Of a DNA stretch of 64,000 nucleotides, positions 20,514 to 30,710 are shown piece after piece (positions within the stretch are counted from its first letter, which is position 1; each line of letters opens with the position of its first letter). The stretch spans positions 286,842 to 350,841 of the forward strand of contig NBIV01000054.1 in the NCBI GenBank assembly GCA_003194525.1, in the 5' to 3' direction. A program made the translations under genes and the position numbers. The notes beneath the pieces are model-generated. The model did no database searches. It was not told where the DNA came from and worked only from the letters and a program-made list of their open reading frames with translations. Origin of the DNA: Gracilariopsis chorda (Eukaryota; Rhodophyta; Florideophyceae; Gracilariales; Gracilariaceae).

Positions 20514-22013
20514 ATGCAGAAGAGTCAACCGGCGGTTGTGATCGGTGGCGGGGTTGCGGGGACAACATGTGCTTCCTATTTGGCTTCACTTCTTCCAAAT
20601 CACCCGATTATTCTGCTCGAGCCTCATCCATCCTTAAGAATATCATCAACTCCCACAGAAATCACCCGTTTGGCGAAAGACGTTACAGTGCAAACAGAGC
20701 AAACCAAGGAATGGTGCGAGAAGTACAACATCTCCCACGTGAAAGCGCACGCTAGAACATTGCGACCTGGGAAAGTAATCCTTGAAAACGGAATGCATCA
20801 GCCGTTCTCGGTATGCTGTGTCGCCACGGGCGCATCACCATTCGTGCCGTCTCCTCTACAAAACCCAGCATTTCAAAACGTTGTCATTACATTACGTGAT
20901 ACACAGTCCGTACAATCTCTTTCTCAAGCGTTATCTGGCGCGCGGGTAGTTCTCGTTGTCGGTGCCGGTGGCATTGCAATGGAACTTGTGCATGAGATAA
21001 CAAACTGCCGTGTAGTCTGGTTGACAAGAAGCCATGTTGGAGGTGCTTTTTTCGATAAACGCGCGTCCTTAGCTCTTGCGACCACTTTCAATCTGGATAA
21101 ACTTTCGAGTCAAAGTCCCTCAGACCCACCTCGTGGGCTTGAAGTGCAACCAAAGCCACATTCGGCAGCCATGAACCCTGAGATCAGCTTTTCACGGTCG
21201 CTAGCGGCAGCAGCTGTCGGACCACAATGGTTACGAACGAGGTATGCCCCAGTTATATACGATAAGAAAGGTGGAATGAATACAACTCAGAAGTCCATCC
21301 CTTTTCTTAGTGGTGGTTATGGTGGCTCAATTCAAGCCCTTGCTAGTTGTGAAGTTGTCGATTTGCACAAGGATCAGAGTGGTAGATGGCCAGTGGTTGC
21401 GCAGTTGACAAATGGAGAGCATATCGGTTGCGACTTAATCATAGTTGCTACCGGAGTCACGGCAAATGTAGCGTGGCTGTCAGATACTGATATACAATTA
21501 GCCGCCCAAGAAGACGGAAGGGGCGGGGGTATTACGGTAAAAGCAGGAGACATGGAGAGTAGCATCCCTTGCGTCTTTGCTGCTGGTGATTGTGCATCCG
21601 TTCAACCTGCAGATGATTCGGACTGGTTTCAACTACGGCTATGGAGCCAAGCACTCACGGCTGGAAGGGCAGCAGCCCAAAACATGGCCGCACGTCTCGG
21701 TGTTGGTGAGGTCTATTCTGGACTCGAGTTCGACGTGTTTGCCCATGCGACAATCTTCTTTGGGAAACGAGTTGTGCTTTTGGGACGATACAACGCTGAA
21801 GGACTTTGCGATGGATACAAAGTCTACGAAAGAGATGGAGAAGACTACTTGCGAGTTGTAGTGCAGGGCGGACGTGTGAGAGGAGCTGTTCTTGTAGATG
21901 ATACCGATTGTGCAGAAGTTTTTGAAAACTTGATTCTGTCAAAGCTTCAGGTCGATTGGCTTGGTGAGCGCCTAGTTGATAGAGAGCCTGACCTTGAAGA
22001 CTACTTCGATTGA
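20514..22013 (+). CDS. PYROXD1: PYROXD1-like pyridine nucleotide-disulfide oxidoreductase
   Basis: PYROXD1 is a nuclear/cytosolic FAD- and NAD(P)H-binding oxidoreductase known in animals to protect the tRNA ligase RTCB from oxidation. The 499-aa intronless protein has an FAD-binding VIGGGVAGTTCA at residues 9-20 and an ATGASPFVPSP second FAD motif. The NAD(P)-binding VVGAGGIAMELV lies around residues 145-156, ATGVTANVAWL follows, and the third FAD segment is VFAAGDCASVQPA near 355. The CxxxxC redox pair of ordinary disulfide reductases is absent, as in PYROXD1. The middle insert with WLRTRYAPVIYDKKGG and the ending EPDLEDYFD are specific to the family. Confidence 0.92.
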   Translation: MQKSQPAVVIGGGVAGTTCASYLASLLPNHPIILLEPHPSLRISSTPTEITRLAKDVTVQTEQTKEWCEKYNISHVKAHARTLRPGKVILENGMHQPFSVCCVATGASPFVPSPLQNPAFQNVVITLRDTQSVQSLSQALSGARVVLVVGAGGIAMELVHEITNCRVVWLTRSHVGGAFFDKRASLALATTFNLDKLSSQSPSDPPRGLEVQPKPHSAAMNPEISFSRSLAAAAVGPQWLRTRYAPVIYDKKGGMNTTQKSIPFLSGGYGGSIQALASCEVVDLHKDQSGRWPVVAQLTNGEHIGCDLIIVATGVTANVAWLSDTDIQLAAQEDGRGGGITVKAGDMESSIPCVFAAGDCASVQPADDSDWFQLRLWSQALTAGRAAAQNMAARLGVGEVYSGLEFDVFAHATIFFGKRVVLLGRYNAEGLCDGYKVYERDGEDYLRVVVQGGRVRGAVLVDDTDCAEVFENLILSKLQVDWLGERLVDREPDLEDYFD

Positions 22014-23435
22014 TTAGAAGTATAATCGTCTCTGATACATGTTCATATTATTACGGTAACACTAGCATCCTTGTTTTCTAATAACATACCGAGGAAGATG
22101 CCTCTTGCTGCTGTCCGCAGAAAGGGTTTCGAAGTAGCGAATCTCGTTCGGAGTTCTTCGCACTCTTAAGTTGAAGAAATTTACCACGAAACTGCTTTTC
22201 AGGAAGTGCTGTTTGTTGTTTGTTATGGGCCCTCAATGCTTGATTGCTGCATTATGGGTAGAAGTATCGTCTAGAGATACTTTTGTTTCCGCAGGAAACC
22301 AAGACAAGTGCTATGTCTTTATTTCTGTGAAGAACTGAATACTGATCCTACTTTCTCTAAACTCATGATAATGCATTTACCTTTCTAATAAGGCGTCACA
22401 GGCACCGAGATGCTGCTGCTCGCAGTCCAACCAACCTCACACAACATTGACATCTATCAGAAACTATCTTCCTCTAGAGAACACCTACCCAAGGGCCGCA
22501 GTTTTTTTGGTACGCAGAAAGATGTGATGCGAGTGAGGTGCCAAGCGGGTTTAATGTATCGCTTCTAGTCGAACCAGCTGCAACTAATCTTTACGATGCA
22601 TTGTGCATATGTTTGCATGTTTTGTTGAACAGGGATTCTGCTACCCTGGTACATATAGCTTTGCACCACAAGATGCGAAGAAAAACGCAGCCGTAAAGCA
22701 CATTGAAGGTGAGTTACCGCTTTTCTCTCTCTATGTGTGTGTGTGTTTATATGCGCTCGTGTCCCTAATTCCAGGACTAAGGTCGGGGTTAACGTGAAAA
22801 GAACTCCTCTTTCTCTAGATAAACCAATACCTTTTCTCTATGTCCTCACACACACACGCACACACCAACAGAGGCCGCGAAACTTGCTTGATTTCCTGCC
22901 AAAAGTGAAACGTCTAAGAGTAGATGCTTCTCCACTATTGCCACGGTGAGTCCTTAAGATCCCCCATAATCCAATACAATACAATACAATACGTAACGCC
23001 CCTTTCCTAGAGACGTGATAATATTATGGTAATCGGTCAGATTTAGATGTGATATGCCCAAATCATGTTCGGTGCAGACGAACTTAAACTGGGCTATCAG
23101 CTCCCTTCTGTAAAGAAACTAGGAGCTTCAGCCTATACTATCTACTGGGATGAGAGCAGTCTTGGACAAGAAGAGGCCACAATCCCGGCTGGAGTGGAAG
23201 TATCTTCATTCGCAGCAGAGGGGGGTCAAAGTTGTCGTAGCCCCATCTGGAGTCACGATGCTAAATCGCTTTGCGCTGGATACCATTGTGGTGAGGGACC
23301 ACTGCAAGACACTAGCGAGTCCCGCTCAGGGCACAAGCAGTTCCGCCGGTCGAGGTGTGCCGACCTTCCGAAAAAAAGGCTATAAAACACTACAGTTACG
23401 CCGGATGAGGAAGCCAAATGGAGATGCGATTGGGT
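22014..23435. other. Intergenic left flank of the transposon nest
   Basis: No intact gene. Two short segments (22603-22710 and about 22870-22945) are each followed by consensus GTGAGT donors and separated by a CT/CA-rich stretch ending in CAACAG, so mini-exons of an unknown transcript are possible, but I could not join them in frame. A pentanucleotide repeat of aatac lies at 22972-22992. From 23065 to 23435 two overlapping frames look like one decayed coding region (AYTIYWDESSLG..., then VKVVVAPSGVTMLNRFALD...), which I cannot identify and which the MULE interrupts. Confidence 0.35.
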
Positions 23436-23444
23436 CTATTAGGG
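23436..23444. repeat. Left 9-bp target-site duplication of the MULE
   Basis: The sequence ctattaggg occurs here and again at 43175-43183, directly outside the two inverted repeats. A 9-bp duplication is the hallmark of Mutator-superfamily insertion. Confidence 0.9.
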
Positions 23445-23684
23445 GGGAAAGGGCTAAACTACACGACGTAGATAGTGTAGGCGAGTCAGCGCGCATTTGC
23501 ACCAATAAAAAGAGAGAGTCAGCGGGCACGTGCCATGGCGAGCTGCACGAGTGCCCGTGCCACTTCAGATCTTACTGTAGCCAATAATATGCCCCTATTT
23601 TGGATGTCAACCAGTAGATCCGCAGAGTCAGGGCATTCCCTCTATCCCTGCTCTCTCCGGCCGCTAAGTCAGCACAACGTAAAT
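23445..23684 (+). repeat. MULE left terminal inverted repeat (240 bp)
   Basis: Begins gggaaagggctaaactacac and pairs over its whole length with the reverse complement of 42935-43174 at about 95% identity without indels. Its outer edge abuts the 9-bp duplication. Confidence 0.92.
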
Positions 23685-23864
23685 GAGATGTAAATGCAGT
23701 CGAGGTTACCGCGCGGCTTTGTCAAAATGTGTGGGAATGACAGATACGTCAGGTACTACGTCCTCTTTCACATCTTCGATGACCCTTTCAAAGACTGCTG
23801 ACTCTCTCTACGTCCCAATCTTCTTCCCTAACCGCTTTCGTGTACTGTTCTATTGCTTTGAGCA

Positions 23865-26800
23865 ATGGAGCAAAACAAAGGGTCTGATTACGTAGATATT
23901 CTCCCAGAACATGAACTTTATGAAACCTTTACGTCATTCTGGAAGATTCTTGAAAAGCGTACGCAAATGCGCATCAGTAATGGCTCTGCAAGTTCCGAAG
24001 TTTTTTTTGCGGTTGTGAAGGACCATGTAGCCAGAATCCTGATCGCCGAAGGCAAAAAAAAAACATCACTGGTTTCTTTGGTACACAGTTCAAAACCTGA
24101 CTCGGAAATGTGTAGCGCTTTGATCTCAACAGCTGTTTTGAACATGGTACCTTCTGTTGGTGTGGTTTTTGCCTCATGTTCTATTGGAGTGATGCTGACA
24201 AGACTATCGAAGTCATTAAAGGGAAACAAGGGAAACATACCGGAAGAGGATTTGGAAGTGTTCAAGAAGTGCTTTACCTTTAAAGGTAATGGTGATACAG
24301 ATATAAACACCGTTGTCGTCCCATTGAACATGTCTAACAGCCATTGGGGTGTTTTGGTAGGGAAGAAAATTGTCAATGCGGCGCGAGGAACGCAAAGATG
24401 GACGGTTTGGTTTGGAGACAGTCTTGGAATGCCTTTTGATCGAAGGATTCTGAAACTGTTCTCTTTCTTGTTTCCCTTTTGCCTCACAGGAGATGAAGCG
24501 CTACGTGCGGTGATATCTGAGTGGAACTACATGCTACAGGTAAAAGGTTTTAAGCGACAAAAGGACTCGCACAGCTGTGGTTGCTATGTTGTTTCCCTTT
24601 TCACCATGTTCAGTGCGGACCACGGCTGTATCCCGAAGCGAACCTACGCCTCTGGGTACAGCCGAGCATTGACTGAGAGGATTCGATGGATGTCCATTAG
24701 AATCCGGATTCTACAGATACTCATGGCGAAGGAGTTCTTTCAAACAGACATTGTTACTGAAACAATGGTCGTACGGCTACGGTCAGAGAATCGTTTAGAA
24801 CTCCTTCGCATGAGGAAGGAAGGTAAACAACGGCAGCGTACGAAGCGAAGCGTGGAGTGGAGCATTGGGATGCAGACTGGAAAGGAAGAAGCTGGAAAGG
24901 AAGAGGGAACGGATTTGAATACAGTTCTGAGAGAACGAGAAGCAGGAGAAGGAAAGTTCGTGGATGTTTTCAACAACCCTTGTAGAGAGACAAATCTTCA
25001 GCCAATGCCGTTGGGTACGCGCGACTCTGAGGCGCGCGCTATACGGAAAAGCCAGCGAACAAAGCGTGTTCATGAGCTGAACCAAAGTTCTGTTCAGAGC
25101 AGTGGGATGTGTCTACCCCTGAAGATTCGCATGAAGCGACGAGTGCAGTTTTCTGATTCTGCTCCAGTTGTAGCGGAAATTTTGAACACATTGATTGAGA
25201 TATGTGTATCACAGTGCTCCGAGATGGTGCACAAAGCGCTAGGTGAGAAAACTGGAAGAAGTTCTGAAGTAAGTGGAGTATCAGGTGTAGAACAGGAGCA
25301 GAAAAGGATTCAGAATGGAGAAGGTAGTGAAGTAGACATGGAAATTGACGGAAATTCACCAGCAAAGACGATCAGTCGGACACAAGAACAGGTAGAAGTT
25401 GAAGCTGAAGAAGGAACGAAGGATACCGCGGCGCCTTCCGAGCTGAAGGCAGAAACTGAAAAACATATTGAAGAGAAGAAGCAGGCTTCTGAGAATGGTG
25501 GTCAAGCTCAAGAGCTCAATGAAGAGCTGGCAGCCTGTTCTGACGCTCAGATACAGGAGAAGCCGCACATGGAGCTACCATCAATGACTATGTGTGAAGG
25601 ACGCACTACGAAGACCGAGTCATGCAATGAGGTTCAGGCAGACGTCCAAGAGACATTTGAAAACAATGGAAGGCATTTATGGGTTGATGTGAAACTTCAG
25701 GACGGTGGTGAATGTAAGAAAGAACTTGCGATGTCAAACGAGAGGCTTGTCTCAGCTCTGAAAGGTTTGAAGGAGGTCTTTGACCTCCCTGCACTGGTTG
25801 CATACATCGCTAAGAACTTTGGCTACCTTTATGGTGTACAATACTTCTCAGTGTTGCAGACGAGTAAGTCGAGGTCGTCTGCGCTGCTCACCGGAAAATT
25901 GCGGTGTCTGCGGCACAAGTCGCAGTGCCGCTCCAACATTCGGGCAAAGTTCTATCCCATGGCGAGATGTTGGGTAGTTGAACAGGACCTGATACACACG
26001 CACACCACCCAACAACTTTCATGCCCCGATGATGTTGTAAGAAGGAGGTTTGAGGGCATTCGCTCCTCTTTAGCCTCCCGTCTACAAGAATGGGAAGAGC
26101 ACATACGGAAAAATGGAGAATATGTACGTCTGTCATGCATATTTCGAACCATACCCCCCTTCCAGGGAGCCGAGTTCTACAACAGCTCATCATGCTCCCT
26201 CCTAGAGCATTCACATGGTCCTTTATCTCAAAGCGATGCAGAAACAGGAAGCGAAGACGATATGGCGTATGGCGACTCCAGTGGGGCTGAGGGCTTTTAT
26301 CCCTTCTATTGCGTGTTGCATAGCACGAAATGCCCTGAGAGGGGAGGTGTTTTTGGTGGCCGTGCTTCGCAAAGAGGAGTTCACGAACCCAAACCCGAGC
26401 TGTGGAAGCAACACTCCTCGGTTTCACAGGAAGGAGGTAGGCAGGTTTCCAATCTACCGAAGAGGCCGCAGCAAGGACCTATCTCGGGGGAAGGCATCGG
26501 GAAAGGTGGCGTAAACGATGCAAAATGCTCGGATGGACTTCTGGATAACGCGTTTAACGTCGAGAGTGGCGTAAGAGGCGATTTCGGCATTAGCTATTTT
26601 GAAGCTGACCCCCCTGCTGCTTCTCCGAACTCCTCAACACAAACAGTGGACGCGAAATGCGAGCGTGCACGCCACAGCGCTGTGGGCGCCGAGTTAGGCT
26701 CAAAAATGAGTGAGGAGAGTGAAACTCTCAACGCCAACGTTGCATATGCGCAGCAGGTTTCAGATGAGCAATCCGTTGAAGAAGAGGAGGCGCTGCTCAT

Positions 26801-27604
26801 TGATCGATTCTTAGATGACGAAGAGGAGGTTCCTTCATGCTTCTTCGAAGACTCTGATGGTGGCATCCTGAATGAAGAAGAATCAGAATCAAAGGAGAAG
26901 GATGGCCTTGGAGAGAAGGACGAAAAGTACTGGACAGAACATGGTGATGAAGAACCGGGCACGGAATCCGTACAGAACACGATACCGAATGAGAGAATGG
27001 AGGAGTGTTTTAAAGCAGCTGTCTTAGCCTATCTGGAAATCCTTCCTCTCAATGCTCCTGGTGTCACGGTTCTGAAGGAAGTTCAATTTATCGTGGACTG
27101 CTTCGGGTACAGCTTATTCGTAAGGACTTCTATATACTTTGGAGAACGAAAGCGATCTCCGGATAAGGAAAAGTCTCCGAAGAGTCGTGGTGCTGAACCT
27201 GGGAATAGAAGGGTGCTGAAGAAGGTAATCTTGAAGTGCGATCAATACAATAACAAGATGAGGCGATGCCTCTTCTCGATAACGATTAAGACGGAAGATT
27301 CTGGGCAGGAGGAAGATGGTGGAATGATCTACGTGGCTAATTTAAATGGTTGTAAACATGGACATGGTCCCTCTGGGAGCTTTGGTATTAGACATCTCAA
27401 GCCGCAGATGCGTTCTGAAGCGATACATATGACGAACGATTTGCGTATGAGCTTTAGAGATACGATACGATACCTGGAAGACAAGTACAATCAAAAGATA
27501 AATCCGGTGTCGGCGAGGAAGAAGTTGAGGTATGCTTCCTCCACAAGCAATCCCCGCGATATGGAATGTGTAAGGTTGTGTGACCTGCTCTTTTCGTTGA
27601 GCCA
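23865..27604 (+). pseudogene. MULE protein, 5' part: Ulp1-type cysteine peptidase fused to two FAR1-type zinc domains
   Basis: The ORF begins at an ATG at 23865 and stays open for about 1,246 codons until the Gypsy LTR cuts it. Residues about 145-255 form a C48/Ulp1 SUMO-peptidase-like domain with an apparently intact triad: His160 in NSHWGV, Asp185 in WFGDSLG and Cys238 in SHSCGCYV, with Gln232 in place for the oxyanion hole. A long acidic and Lys/Glu-rich linker follows. A first FAR1/WRKY-GCM1-like domain lies near 635-720 (LRCLRHKSQC, then HTHTT) and a second near 1060-1165 (VILKCD, CLFSI, CKHGHG). The end, MTNDLRMSFRDTIRYLEDKYN, is the helical segment that precedes the catalytic domain in MULE transposases. 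In the plant MULEs I know of, the Ulp1-like gene is separate; here it is in the same reading frame. Confidence 0.85.
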
Positions 27605-28430
27605 TGTAGTGCAACGCCCTCAGGGAGGGATTCTTGGTACTTGATCGTTTTCCCGATATTATCGGTTGTGTAGTGTGTATATGAACTACGCCCCACTATG
27701 GTGGATATGGACACGTGGGACACGGTTTTGGGTCAATTGGCGGTTGGCCACAGTAGTGGATGTTGCCACGGAATGTGGAGTATTTTAGTTAATATTATTT
27801 ATTATTTTCACACCCATTTCTGGGAAGCTAGTACTTAGTGCGACGGCGCACTGCCGTCGCACCAGTAAACCTTCCCCAACAAGGGACCCCAACCTGGGGA
27901 ATTGGCTCTGAGCTTTACCGCCTCCGCGTGTTCTCAACTCCTCCTTGGAGGGAAGCACCGTAGTGTACGGAAGTTCACCCCCCTTGCACATCTGAAGGAG
28001 ACCCAAGATTGGGAGTACTAATTGTTCCAAGTGTCTTGGTGTTTCGCCCTGTATAGGGTTATTGTTACCGGCATTGCCGTATCTGTTCGTCGCTCTCGCG
28101 ACTCACATCGTCCTCTCTTCCTCCTCTTCGCCCTTCCTTTTCCCCCTTTTTAGGGTAGCACCTCCCGCTATCCGCGGCCTTCGTGTGCGCATCCGCTCAC
28201 ACCCCCCCACTTACGTGGAAACATACCTCTACTGAGGATCACACCCCGCTCACGTGGATACCGATTCTTCGCCTTCACCTCTCTGCGCGAGTCGCGACAG
28301 GTGTCCCTGGTCTTACAAACCGGCTTCGCCGTGACACCTCTGGGAGGGCTCTACCCAACTGGGTTCACCTCGTGAGAGGAAGATCCCGAACGTATTTCGG
28401 TGTTTTTCCCCTTTGGGGCATTGCACCACA
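27605..28430 (+). repeat. Gypsy element 1, 5' LTR
   Basis: Starts tgtagtgcaacg and ends cattgcaccaca. It contains a 10-bp stem hairpin (27838-27862, arms gtgcgacggc and its complement) and a TATA-like tgtatatga near 27676. Much of it matches the 3' LTR at about 95%, but 27907-28040 is far more divergent. Confidence 0.92.
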
Positions 28431-28433
28431 AAG

Positions 28434-28451
28434 TGGTCTCCCGACCTAGAA
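28434..28451 (+). other. tRNA primer-binding site
   Basis: Begins TGG three bases after the LTR. The reverse complement of 28434-28455 ends in ACCA and looks like a tRNA 3' end, with a seven-base acceptor strand, a five-base T-stem and part of a T-loop (cgatt). I cannot name the tRNA. Confidence 0.7.
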
Positions 28452-28535
28452 TCGGTTTTTGTTTTCCCTCTTACGAGGTTTGTTTTTATTTACCGGAAGT
28501 TCCGTGATCGTTTCCCGTCGTAACGGTATTTTCTC

Positions 28536-30710
28536 ATGTTGAGAAATCCCTCCGATGCGGAGCCAGTGGTTACGCCTAGTCGCTCCCGCGACAACGCAGA
28601 CACCTCCGAAGTTCGGTTCGTACCCCGTATCCCTATACGGACAAGTTCCAGCCGTACTGGCGCCGCTTCATCGCGGAATGATACCCCCGACCGGGAACCC
28701 CGGAACCTCCTTTTGCCCTCGTTATCACCCCCGCAGGGGAATGCAGCATCGACTCCCGCTGTTGCCGCAGTGCCCTAGGCACCCCGGCCCGCTCCCGATG
28801 TCGCGGCTTCAAACCCCCGTGGAACGGGTGATAACAACCCCCAGGGGACTTCCCTGGAATCCCAGGTCCGCGCTCTGTGGACTGCCCATGACACCCTTGT
28901 AGGGGAACTAAAATCCCTCCAAGAGGTGGTCTTGGCAACCCCCGTAAAGGAGGTCGCCGATGAACTCCGTATTTTACGGTCTGACGTCAACTCCGTGTTG
29001 GAGAGTTTGGGACAACCCACCACCTTCATCGAAGGAGTTGAAGCCCGATTTGATCGGATTGGTGCCCGCCTGGAGACGCTGGAGCAGTTCGTCCTCATGG
29101 ACAAACCATCCCCGGGTGATCCGGTAAACGAGGCATCGCACAACGACCAGCTTGCTGGGAAGAAGAAACGCCGTCATCGACGGAAACACCACCGAAAATA
29201 TTCGGACTCCGATTCTTCGACATCGTCGGACTCATCCCGAAACCATTCGGTTAGCTCGAGCTCCTCGGACTCCGACTCGGAGGACGAGAAGCGAGGCTAC
29301 TCCTCCCGCTCGAAGCGGTCATTGGCCGCTGAAGGTGTGGTCCGAACCCACCAGAAGGGGAGAAGACACCCCGGTCTCCGGGAATTGAAATCGACAAACC
29401 CGGATTACCGGAAGCTTTTATCATACCGGTACTACCGGCTCGAAGACTCGTCACTTGAACGAACGTCCCGTGGTACGGGAAAGGTGCGAGAATGCATTAA
29501 GCGAATGCAGCTCTCGCTCCGCAACCAGTATTTCACTGGAGAGGACCCAGTCCTAGTACTGGATTTCCTATCCCGCTTTGTAGCGGAGGCCGATATCCTC
29601 GGTATAAATGAGGGACAAGCGTATTTGGCTTTACCGTATTTCTTACGGGGAATGGCGGAGGACCAATACAACTCTGTCAGAGGATCTTCTCGTGCCTCCG
29701 AGGGAGGAGTTACTTGCTGGCCGGAGGCTGTGCAGTATCTACTGCGCTCCTACGCCACAAACACCGCTATTCAGCAGGCTATCCTCGCTTTGCGAGATAC
29801 ACGCCAGCGTGCGGGAGAGACTGAGACCGATTACTCGGTGCGCCTTAACAAGGCTTTCCACAGATGTGGTAACGTATACCCCGCTGGGGAGCGCAGTACC
29901 ATGTTCATCGATGGTCTTGACCCGGCAATCCGGAGTTTAGTTCCCCGTTATCGGGAGGACAAGCGGAGGATCACCTATCTCGAGCTGGTCCAACACGCCC
30001 GAGCGGAAGGGGATGCACTTCGTGCAAGAACTCCGAACAATCGGTCTAAATCCGCCAAGGCGTTGTTGCTGGAAAGCGAAGCTTCCTCACTCCCGCTCAC
30101 CGCGGATGGGAACCCTGGACAGGGATTTGATACCGTGCATTTGGTGCAGGAGGATGGTGTGTCGATACCCACCAGTGATTTACCGTCAACGACGGAGATG
30201 ACCCGTGATACGGGAAGGGAAGACCCCGTTTTGTACAGTGGTAACAGTCGGGTTCAACCCCAACGACTCCCGTTTTCAAACGGTCAATCCCGTTATCAAC
30301 GGCATGGATGGACTGACACCCGCCCTGCGGTTCGCTTCTTCGATACTCGGAATAATAATCCGCGTGTCGCGGTGTTGGCTCTCATTTTCCACCTGTGCTA
30401 TACCCATGGCCATACCTCACCTCAGTGTATTTGTTCACTGAAGGATATGGCCAAGGTAGTGGCAAATTATGAGGCCCTCACTCCAGAGGAGAAACGTTCC
30501 GTCCCGACGGCTTCCTACCTCCGTGCTAGAACAGACTTTTCCCATGCCCTACCACAGACCCCGCGTGCGCGGCAAGCTTCATACACCCCGACTCGGGAGA
30601 TCACGCAACCATCCGTTGCAACCCCCGCTTATGCGGATAGAAACCCCCGTCATCGGGATGAAGCACTCGTTGTCGAGGAAACCAACCCACCGCCGAAGGC
30701 GGAAAACTAA
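28536..30710 (+). pseudogene. Gypsy gag, interrupted by one in-frame stop
   Basis: The frame opens at an ATG at 28536 and continues to 30710, broken only by a TAG at 28776-28778. The protein has a Pro/Ser/Arg-rich N-terminus, a coiled-coil-like segment (VKEVADELRILRSDVNSVLES), a basic and Ser/Asp-rich stretch, and a retrotransposon capsid-like helical region (YFTGEDPVLVLDFLSRFV...EAVQYLLRSYAT). Near the C-terminus a zinc knuckle is recognisable (C-x4-H-x4-C in LCYTHGHTSPQC), but the first Cys of the CCHC is replaced by Phe (TTC). The last 49 bases overlap the pol frame, which is in the -1 frame relative to gag. Confidence 0.85.

Noticed and set aside
28183-28449. 88-aa ORF with a copy at 38793-39050
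   Set aside because: Lies inside the LTR and continues beyond it differently in each copy; not a gene.
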